Positions 18,205-27,253 of a stretch of 64,000 nt of DNA are shown here, piece after piece (the first letter of the stretch is position 1; each line of letters begins with the position of its first letter). The notes below the pieces were generated by a model. The model searched no databases, had not been told where the DNA came from, and saw only the letters and a list, made by a program, of their open reading frames with translations. This stretch comes from Zobellella maritima. Lineage in GTDB: Bacteria; Pseudomonadota; Gammaproteobacteria; Enterobacterales; Aeromonadaceae. The stretch is from assembly GCF_003075035.1 (NCBI RefSeq), contig NZ_QCZE01000001.1:1-64000 (forward strand), given 5' to 3'. Both the position numbers and the translations under genes were made by a program.

Positions 18205-18978
18205 CTAGTTCTTGAAATCCCAGGATAAATTCGAAACCAGCCGGCAGGGCTCGCAAAAGAAGTCGAAGATATCATGCAGCGGCTCGCTCAGCCGCCAGGC
18301 GTCGCCGCAGCCGGGACAGGGCCGCTGCTGCTCTTGCTCCAGGCTTTCGCCGCCGACCCGGTACAGGTAGTAGAAGGTCGGCACCCGGGTCAGGTACTCA
18401 ATGCGCTTGGCCAGATCCCGGCCCCGCCTGGCCAGCCGGCTGTCGCACTCGCCCAGCTCGCTCAGGGCCGCATGCTCAACCACGGAGCCGTTCATCTGCA
18501 GTTGATCGCAGGCCTCCCAATCTTCCTGCCACTTCAGTACCTGCTTGTGGTCACCATTGGCCACCGCCGGTATCCGGTACAGGGGAATGGGCGAGAAGTG
18601 CTCCCCGCAGCGCAGGGGCGAGCAGGTATGCAGGTAGGTGGTGTAGAGCAACTGCCAGCCAGGGGAAACACAGTCATCGGTGGTGTCCGAGTTCAGATCC
18701 TGGCCCCTGACCTGCAACTTGGGGGCCAGCAGGCCGGCCTGCTGCAGCTGCTCGACGGCAAGTTCGACCTGGCGACTGTGATGCCGGGGATGCAGGCTGT
18801 CCCGTTCGGGGCAGACTACCCGGCTGGTCAGCCAACCCTGATGAATACTGGTGGGAAACTCCCGGCCGAGGATCTGGCCATTATAGCGCAGGGCGTCCAG
18901 CAGCCGGCGCACGGCCTGCTCGGCGTCGGCCAGCTGGATATCCTGGTAACAGTCGAAAGTCAGTTCACAGACCCACAT
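18205..18978 (-). CDS. DUF2310 zinc-ribbon protein
   Basis: A 257-residue conserved protein. The C-terminal part contains a four-cysteine zinc ribbon, CPGCG near 225 and CEPC near 246. The body has CSPLRCGEHFSPIPLYRIP near 118-137. These match the DUF2310 family annotated as zinc-ribbon and possibly nucleic-acid binding, commonly next to syd in Vibrio-like genomes. The start shares a base with the stop of the upstream gene. No biochemical function is known. Confidence 0.8.
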   Translation of the reverse strand: MWVCELTFDCYQDIQLADAEQAVRRLLDALRYNGQILGREFPTSIHQGWLTSRVVCPERDSLHPRHHSRQVELAVEQLQQAGLLAPKLQVRGQDLNSDTTDDCVSPGWQLLYTTYLHTCSPLRCGEHFSPIPLYRIPAVANGDHKQVLKWQEDWEACDQLQMNGSVVEHAALSELGECDSRLARRGRDLAKRIEYLTRVPTFYYLYRVGGESLEQEQQRPCPGCGDAWRLSEPLHDIFDFFCEPCRLVSNLSWDFKN

Positions 18979-19256
18979 CAGCCTGCTTTCCCGGCCAGTA
19001 GCTGCTCCAGCCTGGCCACCCTGGCTTCCAGCTCGGCAATGCGTTGCTCCTGACTTGCCTGCTGCATGACCTGGGTCTGGGCCGGTTCGGCCATGGGGGT
19101 CAGGCTGGCGGGGGATTGCTTGTACTGATTGACCAGCTGGATCAGGCTGGCCATGTTGACCGGTCCGCTCATCCGCGCCCTGACGGCAGCGGTAGACACG
19201 CTTTTGCCTTCGCTGATCAGGCTGTGGATGGCGGCAATAATATCCTGACTGGACAT
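18978..19256 (-). CDS. Small conserved protein with a helical N-terminus and coiled-coil end
   Basis: A 92-residue protein. Residues 1-48 (ending VNMASLIQLVNQYKQ) look like a small DNA-binding helical fold of the KfrA N-terminal kind. A Gln/Pro-rich linker is followed by a leucine-zipper-like coiled coil (QRIAELEARVARLEQLLAG, 69-87). It is translationally coupled to the DUF2310 gene (one-base overlap), so the pair probably acts together. The assignment of the N-terminal fold is tentative. Confidence 0.65.
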   Translation of the reverse strand: MSSQDIIAAIHSLISEGKSVSTAAVRARMSGPVNMASLIQLVNQYKQSPASLTPMAEPAQTQVMQQASQEQRIAELEARVARLEQLLAGKAG

Positions 19257-19281
19257 GACAACTCCTTAATAATAATTTTCA

Positions 19282-19509
19282 TCACCGCAAACTGACATTC
19301 AGGTGATCGATAATCTCGGCCCAGTCGGAATCATCCTGCAGGCCTTCCTTCAGAAAACTCGCCTGGGCCTTGCTCCAGAAAGGCGCGTCCACCAGTTCCA
19401 TATCGGGAGGGAGGCGGTGGCTGGCCAGGAAGTGCTCTATACCCTCATGGCTGGCATCCAGGCCCAGTTGTTCAAACAGTTCGCTAAACGGATGAATGAT
19501 GTGTTCCAT
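19282..19509 (-). CDS. DUF2789 protein
   Basis: A 75-residue protein with the DUF2789 pattern: an N-terminal FSELFEQLGL, a middle LASHRLPPDMELVDAPFW and the ending AQASFLKEGLQDDSDWAEII. The family consists of small all-helical proteins of unknown role, widespread in gammaproteobacteria. It lies 26 nt upstream of the coiled-coil gene and probably shares its transcript. Confidence 0.85.
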   Translation of the reverse strand: MEHIIHPFSELFEQLGLDASHEGIEHFLASHRLPPDMELVDAPFWSKAQASFLKEGLQDDSDWAEIIDHLNVSLR

Positions 19510-19549
19510 ACAGCCTCCTTGTGTGATGTCCCCTATAGCATAGGCGAGT

Positions 19550-19837
19550 TCAGCGCTCTCTCAACACCGGCAGAGAGACATCCACCACCCTCAGACCATG
19601 GAGCCAGAGATCTCCTTCATCGCGCTGCAAGCCGTCGTGGCTGAATTCAAATTTAAACTGGGCCAGCAGCCGGCCTTGGCGCCAGCGATAACGGTAACGG
19701 TAGAGGGTCAGTAACTGCAGGTCCTGTTGACGGCAATACCGCTTCAGCCAGTGATAGGCGAACTCGCTTTGCCGGCGGATATGCCAGTAGCCGGCGGCCA
19801 GCAGGGCCAGGGCCAGGATGGCGAATAGTTCGGTCAT
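19550..19837 (-). CDS. DUF3301 membrane-anchored protein
   Basis: A 95-residue protein with an N-terminal membrane segment (residues 3-19) and a small beta-rich domain containing YCRQQDLQLLT and FEFSHDGLQRDEGDLWLHG, which marks DUF3301. The start overlaps the end of the DUF3549 gene by 4 nt. Function is unknown. Confidence 0.83.
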   Translation of the reverse strand: MTELFAILALALLAAGYWHIRRQSEFAYHWLKRYCRQQDLQLLTLYRYRYRWRQGRLLAQFKFEFSHDGLQRDEGDLWLHGLRVVDVSLPVLRER

Positions 19838-20865
19838 CGGGTTATCGACAACAGGTTGCCGATGGCGTCGCGCAGCTGCTCCGACAGCGCCGGGTTGTGC
19901 AGGTTGGCGAGGATCAGCGGACGCAGGGCCGGCGTAGAGACCAGCTCGGCAAACAGGCCGTTAAACAGCGGGGCGTGCCGGCCGGCCAGGACATCCAGAA
20001 ATTCGAACAGCAGGGTTTCGTCGGTCAATTCCTGCCAGAGCCGGGCCGCTATGGTCAGCATCAGGGTTTGTCCCGGCGCCATGGCCAGCAGGCTGGAGAG
20101 CTTGTCCCGGCGGGCGGCAAAGGGCGCACAGCCGGCGGTGGCTCTCAACAGCAGGGCGATACGCTCTTCATCCGGTGTCTGCCGCTCCAGCTCGGGGCTG
20201 ATGGCAGCGAGCAGCTGCCGGGCCAGTTCATGGGGGATGGCATGATGCTCGCACTGGCTCAGCAGGGCATTTTGCACCGGCAGGGGCAGGCTGAACAGGC
20301 GGTTGCCCAGCTGCCGGCACAGCGCTTCGTCGGCAGGCAGCCTGGCAACCAGATCGGCCAGCCCCTGCAGGCCAAGGGCCTGCCAGCTGTCGCCTTCGGG
20401 CGCCTCCAGGTAGGCTTGAACCGGTGCCAGGTAGGCCGACGGCGGCAGTCCCAGATCCAGGCTGAGCCGGGCATGAAAGGCGGCCAGCTTGTCCTGGGCC
20501 GGTTGAAAGGTAAAGGGGGTCTGGGCCAGTTGCTGCTGTTGGGCTTCGGTCAGGGGGGCTCCCAGATCCTGACCCAGCTGTTCAACCAGGGCGGAGAGAA
20601 AGTGCTTGACCGCCGCCGGACTCAGCAGACCACGCTCATCCAGCGGCAGTTTCAAAAACCAGATATAGGGCTGCTGGCCAGCTTGCAGCCAGTAGCTCAC
20701 CGCCAGCCAGGCATGGCGTTGCAGGGGCCAGGGATAAGGCCGGCGGCCGGCCTCGATCTCTTCAAAATCGGAATTCTTCAGGGGTTGCAGGCGGCGGCCC
20801 AGATCGTAGAGGCGGAATTGTGTACCGGCTTGGGTTAAAAATTCGCTCAAGGTATTGATTTGCAT
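19834..20865 (-). CDS. DUF3549 protein
   Basis: A 343-residue soluble protein that begins MQINTLSEFLTQAGTQFRLY and contains the family stretch DLGRRLQPLKNSDFEEIEAG. The later part is helical with repeated Leu-rich segments, and the whole fits DUF3549 in length and order. The start at 20865 is chosen because the family begins there; upstream codons have no similarity and overlap the yqcC promoter. First gene of a five-gene minus-strand run that ends with DUF2310. Role unknown. Confidence 0.83.
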   Translation of the reverse strand: MQINTLSEFLTQAGTQFRLYDLGRRLQPLKNSDFEEIEAGRRPYPWPLQRHAWLAVSYWLQAGQQPYIWFLKLPLDERGLLSPAAVKHFLSALVEQLGQDLGAPLTEAQQQQLAQTPFTFQPAQDKLAAFHARLSLDLGLPPSAYLAPVQAYLEAPEGDSWQALGLQGLADLVARLPADEALCRQLGNRLFSLPLPVQNALLSQCEHHAIPHELARQLLAAISPELERQTPDEERIALLLRATAGCAPFAARRDKLSSLLAMAPGQTLMLTIAARLWQELTDETLLFEFLDVLAGRHAPLFNGLFAELVSTPALRPLILANLHNPALSEQLRDAIGNLLSITR

Positions 20866-20958
20866 TGGGGCCTCCTGTTCAGACAAGGCGGAATTATAGG
20901 GAGGTTGCAGCCAAGATGGTATAGTAAAGGCACCTTTGTAGTAGATGGAGTGCCACCC

Positions 20959-21294
20959 ATGAACCCGGATCCGCAAACCCGGCTCAATGCCATAGAGCAG
21001 GAGCTCAAAGCCTTGTCATGGTGGCAGGCGCAGCCTCCCGCCCCCGAGGCCCTGGCCAGCCAGGAGCCATTTTGCCTGGATACCCTGACCTTCCCCCAGT
21101 GGCTGCAGTTTGTCCTGCTCCCCCGGATGCAGGCCCTGCTGGATGCCGGTGCCCCCTTGCCGACCCGCATTGCCCTCTACCCGATGGCGACCGAATGCTT
21201 CAAGGATTTGCCCGAAAACACCCGGGCCCTGGAGGAAGCGATCGCCCAGCTTGACGAGAGCTTGACCGGTAAGCGGGTTGTTCGCGAGGCATGA
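20959..21294 (+). CDS. yqcC: YqcC family protein
   Basis: A 111-residue cytoplasmic protein of the YqcC family, recognised by its position just before truC and by the elements PFCLDTLTFPQWLQFVLLPRM and FKDLPENTRALEEAI. GGAG lies 8 nt before the ATG at 20959. It overlaps truC by 4 nt (ATGA), as expected for a conserved pair. Its biochemical role is unknown. Confidence 0.88.
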   Translation: MNPDPQTRLNAIEQELKALSWWQAQPPAPEALASQEPFCLDTLTFPQWLQFVLLPRMQALLDAGAPLPTRIALYPMATECFKDLPENTRALEEAIAQLDESLTGKRVVREA

Positions 21295-22022
21295 ACATCG
21301 AGCTTATCTATGAAGATGACTGGCTGGTTGCGGTCAACAAGGCCGCCGGGCTGCTGGTGCATCGCAGCTGGCTGGATAAAAACGAAACTCGCTTCGCCAT
21401 GCAGTTAACCCGGGATCGGGTGGGCTGCCATGTGTTTCCCGTGCACCGTCTGGACCGGCCGACGTCGGGGGTATTGTTGTTCGCCAAGAGTGCCGAGGTG
21501 GCGCGTCGACTCACCCTGGCATTTACCGAGCGGCAGGTGGCCAAGTCCTACCTGGCCCTGGTGCGAGGTTATATGCCGGCCCAGGGCTCGCTGGACTATG
21601 CGCTCAGCCACAAACTGGACAAAATCGCCGACAAGTTCGCCGATACGGAAAAACCGCCCCAGCCGGCGGTGACCCATTGGCAAAGCCTGGCTCAGGTAGA
21701 ACTGCCTTTCGCAGTATCGAAGAAACATGCCACCAGCCGTTACAGCCTGGTGCGACTGAACCCGGAAACCGGGCGCAAGCATCAGCTGCGCCGGCATATG
21801 GCCCACCTGTTCCACCCCATCGTCGGCGACACCACCCATGGGGATGGCCGTCATAATGCCTTTTTTCGTCGGCAGTTTGCTTGTGAGCGGTTGCTGTTGC
21901 ACGCTCACCAGTTGCGGCTGACGCATCCGGTGAGCGGTGACCCCCTGTTGCTGCAGGGAGAGCTGGATCCAAGCTGGCAATCGCTTATTTGTGAGTTCGG
22001 CTGGCAAAGAGCGCTCGATTAG
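21291..22022 (+). CDS. truC: tRNA pseudouridine(65) synthase TruC
   Basis: A 243-residue RluA-family pseudouridine synthase that modifies U65 in tRNAs. The catalytic aspartate is D55 in PVHRLDRPTSGVLLFAKS. The later conserved motif RLNPETGRKHQLRRHMAHL lies near 157-175, and the end motif LLLHAHQLRLTHP lies near 200. It is coupled to yqcC by a 4-nt overlap. Confidence 0.94.
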   Translation: MNIELIYEDDWLVAVNKAAGLLVHRSWLDKNETRFAMQLTRDRVGCHVFPVHRLDRPTSGVLLFAKSAEVARRLTLAFTERQVAKSYLALVRGYMPAQGSLDYALSHKLDKIADKFADTEKPPQPAVTHWQSLAQVELPFAVSKKHATSRYSLVRLNPETGRKHQLRRHMAHLFHPIVGDTTHGDGRHNAFFRRQFACERLLLHAHQLRLTHPVSGDPLLLQGELDPSWQSLICEFGWQRALD

Positions 22023-22075
22023 GCTTTGTTGGCCGGGTTAATATTTATAATTAAACGACAGATATAGACTCGTCA

Positions 22076-22990
22076 GTGACGCTACAAGCTCTTCTAGATC
22101 AGATTAATCACGATGCCCGGGGCCGCTTCGGCCAGGGCAAGGTGGCCGGCTATATTCCGGCTCTGGCCCAGGTGCCGGCGGAGCGCTTCGGTATTGCCGT
22201 TGCTACCGTGGATGGTGACCTGTACCACAGCGGTGATGCCCTGCAGCCTTTTTCCATCCAGAGTATCTCCAAGGCGTTCTCCCTGGCTCTGGCCCTGCAG
22301 CGCTACGGCGGAGAGCTCTGGCAAAGGGTGGGCAAGGAGCCGTCGGGTACTGCCTTCAACTCGCTGGTCCAGCTGGAGTTTGAGCAGGGAATACCACGTA
22401 ACCCCTTTATCAATGCCGGCGCCCTGGTCGTGGTAGATGCCCTGGCATCCCGCCTGTCGGCACCGGTACATGCCTTGCTGGAAAATATGCGGCTGCGCTC
22501 GGGTAATCCCGGTATCCGGATCGATCACAAGGTGGCCGAATCCGAGTTTGAGCACAGGTACCGAAATGCGGCCATGGCTAACTTGATGAAAAGCTTTGGT
22601 AATTTCCACAATGATGTGGACACTGTACTGAGGGCCTATTTCAGTTACTGCGCGTTGGCGATGAGCTGTGTCGATCTGGCCCGTGGTTTCAGTTTCCTGG
22701 CCAACGGCGGCCAATGCGTCACCACGGGAGAGCAGTGCCTGTCCCGGTTGCAGACCCAGCAATTGAATGCGCTCTTGTTCACCTCCGGCCTCTATGATGC
22801 CGCCGGCGATTTCGCCTATCGGGTGGGGATGCCGGGCAAGTCCGGGGTGGGGGGCGGCATTATCGCCCTGGTGCCGGGACAGTTCAGCGTTTGTGTCTGG
22901 TCGCCGGAGCTGGATCAATATGGCAATTCGGTGGCCGGGATCTGGGCCCTGGAAGCGTTATCGCGCGCGCTGGATTTACGACTTTTTTGA
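22076..22990 (+). CDS. glsB: Glutaminase
   Basis: A 304-residue serine-dependent glutaminase that converts glutamine to glutamate and ammonia. The catalytic S63-x-x-K66 is in [13 protein letters not shown], and other family residues lie in [10 protein letters not shown] (about 112-121) and the C-terminal [15 protein letters not shown]. Length equals the E. coli YneH type. It starts at GTG and lacks a strong ribosome-binding site. It is inserted between truC and the yqcA-like flavodoxin, where E. coli has no glutaminase. Confidence 0.94.
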   Translation: MTLQALLDQINHDARGRFGQGKVAGYIPALAQVPAERFGIAVATVDGDLYHSGDALQPFSIQSISKAFSLALALQRYGGELWQRVGKEPSGTAFNSLVQLEFEQGIPRNPFINAGALVVVDALASRLSAPVHALLENMRLRSGNPGIRIDHKVAESEFEHRYRNAAMANLMKSFGNFHNDVDTVLRAYFSYCALAMSCVDLARGFSFLANGGQCVTTGEQCLSRLQTQQLNALLFTSGLYDAAGDFAYRVGMPGKSGVGGGIIALVPGQFSVCVWSPELDQYGNSVAGIWALEALSRALDLRLF

Positions 22991-23001
22991 CAGGAGCAAG
23001 C

Positions 23002-23442
23002 ATGGCCAGTGTAGAAATCATTATTGGCACCGTTTACGGTTCGGCAGTGCTGGTGGCCGAAAGCCTGGCCGATGCCCTGGAACGGGCGGGCCATCAGGTT
23101 CGATTGCATGAAGATGCGGTGCTGGCCGAGCTGGATAAATCCAGGTTTTGGCTGGTGGTCACCTCCACCACGGGGCAGGGCGATGTGCCACCCAACCTGC
23201 TGCCGCTGTTTGAGGAGATGCGTAACAGCTGTCCGCCGGTTCCCGAGCTGAACTATGCCCTGGTCGCCTTGGGCGACAGCAGTTACGATAACTTCTGCGG
23301 CGCCGGCCGCCAGTTTGATGAGTTGCTGCAGGAGTTGCAGGCCAAGGCGGTGGTGGACCGGCTGGAAGTGGATGCGTGTGAAACCCTGGAACCGGAAGAA
23401 CCGGCCCTGGAATGGCTAAAAGGCTGGCTCGACAAGCTGTAA
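23002..23442 (+). CDS. yqcA: Flavodoxin YqcA
   Basis: A 146-residue MioC/YqcA-type flavodoxin. The FMN phosphate loop IGTVYGSA (near residue 7-14), the TSTTGQGDVPPNL loop (about 53-65) and the LGDSSYDNFCGAG loop (about 92-104) are all present. CAGGAG lies a few bases before the ATG at 23002. It follows glsB by 11 nt and completes a yqcC-truC-glsB-yqcA cluster. The partner reductase is not in the window. Confidence 0.92.
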   Translation: MASVEIIIGTVYGSAVLVAESLADALERAGHQVRLHEDAVLAELDKSRFWLVVTSTTGQGDVPPNLLPLFEEMRNSCPPVPELNYALVALGDSSYDNFCGAGRQFDELLQELQAKAVVDRLEVDACETLEPEEPALEWLKGWLDKL

Positions 23443-23467
23443 GGACCTGACACCTGTGGCCGCAAGG

Positions 23468-23680
23468 CAACGGTGGAAGGCCCGACCCGCGGCGAGTTGG
23501 TCACAGTCCATCGAAGATCTTCAGGTTTCCTGTGGGAGGCGCGACCCCGCGGCGAGTTGGCCGAAGGCCATAAAAATGAAGTTGCAGGAAGCTTGTGTCC
23601 GGGCTCACTAGCCCAGGTCATTAAATATCCTGCGGATATTATCGCGCCGGGGGCGATGCACCCACAGGGGTGCACCTTGT
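23468..23680 (+). repeat. REP/BIME-like repeats (locus B)
   Basis: Two opposed REP heads (CCCGACCCGCGGCGAGTTGG and GTGGGAGGCGCGACCCCG) flank the palindromic GAAGATCTTC spacer type. They are followed by one hairpin variant AATATCCTGCGGATATT and a degenerate head that ends at the cvfB stop. It separates convergent yqcA and cvfB. Confidence 0.85.
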
Positions 23681-23681
23681 A

Positions 23682-24509
23682 TCAAGGCAGCTTGATCCCG
23701 TCTTTTTCGATGACGATCAGCCCCTTCTTGTACAGGCCGCCGATGGCTTTCTTGAAGGTGCCCTTGCTGATGCCGAACACCCGGAAAATGGTGTCCGGAT
23801 CCGTCTTGTCACCCACGCTTAAGGCGCCACCGGCTTGTTGCAGGCGATTCAGCACCGCCTCGGCGGCTTCGTCTATCTTGCCGGGACCGGGCTTGTAGAG
23901 GCTCAGGTCAATCTTGCCGTCGTCGCGCACCTGCTTGATATAGCCTTTGGTGGCCAGCCCGGTGGGGATGCGGCCGGAGACATCGGATTTGAACACCAGT
24001 CCCCAGTACTTGTTATCCACGATCGCCTTGAAGCCCAACTGGGTATGCTCGGCGATCAGCAGACTCACCTCGTCACCGGCCCGGTAGGGGGGGAGCTCGC
24101 GGCTGACAAAGCTGTCCAGCTTGCTGCTGGCGACCATGCGGCCCTCGTAATCCAGGTACAGGTATACTACATAATTGCGGCCGTCGTGCATGGGGGTGGC
24201 CTGCATGCGCTGGGGTACGAAGATATCTTTCTTCATGCCCCAGTCGAGGAAAGCGCCCAGGCGATTGGTGGTAACCACCTTGAGCGAGGCAAACTGACCG
24301 ACGCGTGCCTTGGGTTTGTCTGTGGTGACGACCGGCAGTTGATCCGCATCCAGGTAGATAAAGACCTTGATGCTGTCTCCCGGCTGGCAACCAGCGGGCA
24401 GTTGCCGGCGGGGCAGGAATACTTCGCCATACTGATCGGCATCCAGCCAGCCGCCTTTGTCGTCCAGTCGCAGCAGGGGCAGGGAATTGTCGTCGCCAAG
24501 GGTTATCAT
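23682..24509 (-). CDS. cvfB: S1-like RNA-binding protein CvfB
   Basis: A 275-residue protein with tandem S1-type OB folds and a C-terminal winged helix, the CvfB/YitL architecture. The S1 motif GAFLDWGMKKDIFVP near 85 is characteristic, as is the end DTIFRVFGISKGTFKKAIGG. In Staphylococcus CvfB affects virulence gene expression; its role in gammaproteobacteria is not defined. The ATG at 24509 has GAGAG 5 nt upstream and is preferred to a GTG 12 nt earlier. Confidence 0.88.
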   Translation of the reverse strand: MITLGDDNSLPLLRLDDKGGWLDADQYGEVFLPRRQLPAGCQPGDSIKVFIYLDADQLPVVTTDKPKARVGQFASLKVVTTNRLGAFLDWGMKKDIFVPQRMQATPMHDGRNYVVYLYLDYEGRMVASSKLDSFVSRELPPYRAGDEVSLLIAEHTQLGFKAIVDNKYWGLVFKSDVSGRIPTGLATKGYIKQVRDDGKIDLSLYKPGPGKIDEAAEAVLNRLQQAGGALSVGDKTDPDTIFRVFGISKGTFKKAIGGLYKKGLIVIEKDGIKLP

Positions 24510-24558
24510 AGGGGCTCTCACAGCAAGCGGATAAAGACCGGATCTTAGCCTGCCCGGG

Positions 24559-26331
24559 TTACAAAGGCCAAACTAAAAGGATCATTACCACCGCCGTACA
24601 ACCGAGCAGTACCGACAGCGGCAGGCCCAGCTTCCAGTAGTCCTTGAAGGCATACCCCCCCGGGCCCATCACCAGCAGGTTGGACTGGTGGCCGATGGGT
24701 GTCAGGAAGGGCAGGGAAGCACCTATCGCCACTGCCATCAGGAAGGGGTCCGTCGCCGCCTCCAGGCCCTGGGCGGTACTGATGGCGATGGGGGCCATCA
24801 GTACCGCGGCGGCGGCATTGTTGATCACATTCGACAACAGCATGGTGGCAAACAGTATGATGCCCAGCAGCCAGAAGGGCGCCAGGGCGGTGCCGCTGGC
24901 CAGTATTAACTGGGCGAGGCTGGCCGCCGCCCCGGTGCTTTCCAGCGCCCCGCCCAGGGGCAGGGTGGCGCCCAGCAACACGATAATGGGCCAGTCTATG
25001 CTGCTGTAGAGCTCCCGCAGGCGGATCAGCCCGGTCAGCACCATGGCGCCGGCACAGGCGGTAAAGGCTACCGGTGGCGAGACCAGCCCCAGGGCCGACG
25101 CCAGGATCGCCAGGCCAAACAGGGCCAGGGGGCGGAGCACCTGGGTGTGTTTGCCGATGCGCAGCGGGCGCTCGGCCAGGGGGTAGCAACCAAACCGTTC
25201 AAAGATGCCGGCCAGGGTGTCCTTGTCGCCCTGGAGCAGCAGCACATCGCCGGGCTTGAAACGAATATTGGCCAGGTTGGGAGGCAGTTTGTGGCCTTCC
25301 CGGGCGACCGCCAGCAGGTTGACGCCATAACCCCGGCGTAATTTGAGATCCGCCGCCGAGCGGCCGATCAGGCGCGAGTCGTGACCGATCACCCCTTCCA
25401 TCACGGTAATATCCTTGCTGGTCAGGAAACGTTCCGCCAGCTGTTCGTCAGCGTTCAGTTCCAGGCCACTGGCATCCAGGAAGGTTTTCAGAGTTTCGGC
25501 ATCGGCCTTCAATACCAGGATATCTTCCGCCCTCAGGCGTTGATAAGGGGCGGGGGCGGGCAGGCGCTGCTCATCCCGCACCAGGGCCAGGATCTGGATT
25601 TTTCCCCCGACCAGTTGTTCCAGTTCATAAAAGGTTTTATTGATGCCGCCGGCCTGTTCGGGAACATAGACCTCGGTCAGGTATTCGGCGATATCGTAGA
25701 GGTTATCCCCCTTGTCACTGCCGGTGCGGCTGGGCACCAGCAGGTGCCCCAGCAGCCAGATAAAGATCAGCCCGGCCAGGGCCACCCCCAGCCCGACCGG
25801 GGTAAAGTCAAACAGCTGAAACGGCTCGCTTCCCAGGTTGCGGCGGAAGTCGGCGATAATGATATTAGGCGGTGTGCCGATCAGGGTGATACAGCCACCC
25901 ATCAGTGAACCAAAAGCCATGGGCATCAGCAATTTGGACACCGGGTTGCCGCTGGCCCGGCACAGCTTGAGGGCGATAGGGATCATGATGGCCATGGCGC
26001 CCACATTGTTCATAAAGGCGGAACACAGGGTGGTGACCGAGCTGAGTGCGATCAGCTGCAGCAGGGCATTGTTACCGACCCGGCCCAGCAGGTTGGCGAG
26101 GGCATCCACCACCCCTGCGCTCCACAGGGTATGGCTGATCACCAGCACCGCCGCCACGGTAACCACGGCGGCATTGCCGAAACCGCTGAATATCTGGTCT
26201 TCGGGCACCACTCCGGAAATGGCGCCGATCAGCAGCGCCATCATGGCGACCAGGTCATAGCGCCAGTAATCGAGGATAAATAACAACAGGGCAGCGAGCA
26301 GTATGATTCCGATAATCCATTGATCGATCAT
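24559..26331 (-). CDS. SLC13/DASS-family sodium symporter with two RCK_C domains
   Basis: A 590-residue transporter with two hydrophobic halves (about 1-190 and 395-590) separated by two RCK_C/TrkA-C regulatory domains (about 205-375). The signature NNVGAMAIMIPIA near 105, IGTPPNIIIADFRR near 148 and the C-terminal NNAAAAVLMAPIA and PIGHQSNLLVMGPG mark the divalent anion/Na+ symporter fold. The substrate is not evident; related proteins carry sulfate or dicarboxylates. The start at 26331 begins with a membrane helix; the longer frame adds 12 polar residues. Confidence 0.88.
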   Translation of the reverse strand: MIDQWIIGIILLAALLLFILDYWRYDLVAMMALLIGAISGVVPEDQIFSGFGNAAVVTVAAVLVISHTLWSAGVVDALANLLGRVGNNALLQLIALSSVTTLCSAFMNNVGAMAIMIPIALKLCRASGNPVSKLLMPMAFGSLMGGCITLIGTPPNIIIADFRRNLGSEPFQLFDFTPVGLGVALAGLIFIWLLGHLLVPSRTGSDKGDNLYDIAEYLTEVYVPEQAGGINKTFYELEQLVGGKIQILALVRDEQRLPAPAPYQRLRAEDILVLKADAETLKTFLDASGLELNADEQLAERFLTSKDITVMEGVIGHDSRLIGRSAADLKLRRGYGVNLLAVAREGHKLPPNLANIRFKPGDVLLLQGDKDTLAGIFERFGCYPLAERPLRIGKHTQVLRPLALFGLAILASALGLVSPPVAFTACAGAMVLTGLIRLRELYSSIDWPIIVLLGATLPLGGALESTGAAASLAQLILASGTALAPFWLLGIILFATMLLSNVINNAAAAVLMAPIAISTAQGLEAATDPFLMAVAIGASLPFLTPIGHQSNLLVMGPGGYAFKDYWKLGLPLSVLLGCTAVVMILLVWPL

Positions 26332-26410
26332 AATAGTATCCAGGCTGCCGGTATCTCCTGGGGCCATCTTAGGCGTAAAATGAATACTTGGCTATGATGA
26401 GGTAAAAACG

Positions 26411-26683
26411 ATGCGCAACGAACTGGATAACAGGGTGGTGCTGGATGTGTTCGAGAAAGTCCAGCGTTTTGGCGAGCCCCATGAGCATGGCCATATCCTG
26501 GAAGGGATAGTGGCGACGTCCGACTTCGATGGTTACAGTGTCAATCTCTCCGGCAGCGGGGTGTCATTGCAGCTCAACTTCCACCAGAGCTATCGCTTCG
26601 ATTATGCCAGCGACAAGGCAAAAGAGCAGTTTATGGCCAAACTCGACTATATCCACCGGCATTTCAACAATCCTGCCGGCTAA
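26411..26683 (+). CDS. DUF3081 protein
   Basis: A 90-residue small protein with the DUF3081 pattern: FEKVQRFGEPHEHGHILEG, SDFDGYSVNLSGSGVSLQLN and the C-terminal FMAKLDYIHRHF. The family is restricted mainly to marine gammaproteobacteria and has no known function. GAGG is 7 nt before the ATG. Its stop shares a base with the start of the next gene (TAATG). Confidence 0.85.
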   Translation: MRNELDNRVVLDVFEKVQRFGEPHEHGHILEGIVATSDFDGYSVNLSGSGVSLQLNFHQSYRFDYASDKAKEQFMAKLDYIHRHFNNPAG

Positions 26684-27057
26684 TGTACGACCCCGTTGAG
26701 CCGGACTCCCTGCATATTCCCGGCCCCGAAGAAAAAAACTGGGCCATGTTCTGTCATCTGGCGGCATTTGCCGGTTTTATCCTTCCCCTGGGCAATATTA
26801 TCGCGCCGTTGGCGCTCTGGTTGATGAAAAAGCAGGAATCGCCCTACGTGGACCATCATGGCCGGGAAGTGCTGAATTTTCAGATAACGGCGTTGATCGC
26901 CCTGGTGGTGTGCTGGCTGTTGGCCTTTGTGCTGATTGGCTTCGTATTGATGGTCCTGCTGGGTGCATTGTGGCTTGTCTTTACGCTGGTGGGTCTGGTC
27001 AAGGCCAGCCAGGGTGACTACTTCCGTTATCCCCTGACACTCCGTCTGCTGCACTAA
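26683..27057 (+). CDS. DUF4870 (Tic20-like) membrane protein
   Basis: A 124-residue protein with three to four membrane segments. The N-terminal EEKNWAMFCHLAAFAGFILP and the loop SPYVDHHGREVLNFQIT are the DUF4870 family marks. Translationally coupled to the DUF3081 gene by TAATG. Function unknown. Confidence 0.88.
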   Translation: MYDPVEPDSLHIPGPEEKNWAMFCHLAAFAGFILPLGNIIAPLALWLMKKQESPYVDHHGREVLNFQITALIALVVCWLLAFVLIGFVLMVLLGALWLVFTLVGLVKASQGDYFRYPLTLRLLH

Positions 27058-27211
27058 GCCTTTGCCGGAACAACAATATGTCCGCTATGCGAGCATGCCG
27101 GGCAGTTATCGGAATGGGGTGGCTGTCAATACGAACCGCTGTCGATCCGGTTCTTGTCCTGCTTGATGATGGCCAGAATGGTGTCTTGGTGGCGGGGGCT
27201 TTGTAGTAAGG

Positions 27212-27238
27212 GAGGAAACAGGGCGGCATGGCCGCCCT
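27212..27238 (-). terminator. Candidate terminator after dapD
   Basis: On the minus strand AGGGCGGC-CAT-GCCGCCCT (27238-27220) is followed by GTTTCCTCCC. The 8-bp GC-rich stem is strong but the T-run is poor. It lies 16 nt after the dapD stop. Confidence 0.6.
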
Positions 27239-27253
27239 CGGGCTGGTAACCAG

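Noticed and set aside
27116-27230. Minus-strand frame after dapD reading ILAIIKQDKNRIDSGSY
   Set aside because: The tail looks protein-like but there is no start codon in that frame, and the dapD terminator hairpin lies inside it. Not supportable as a gene.
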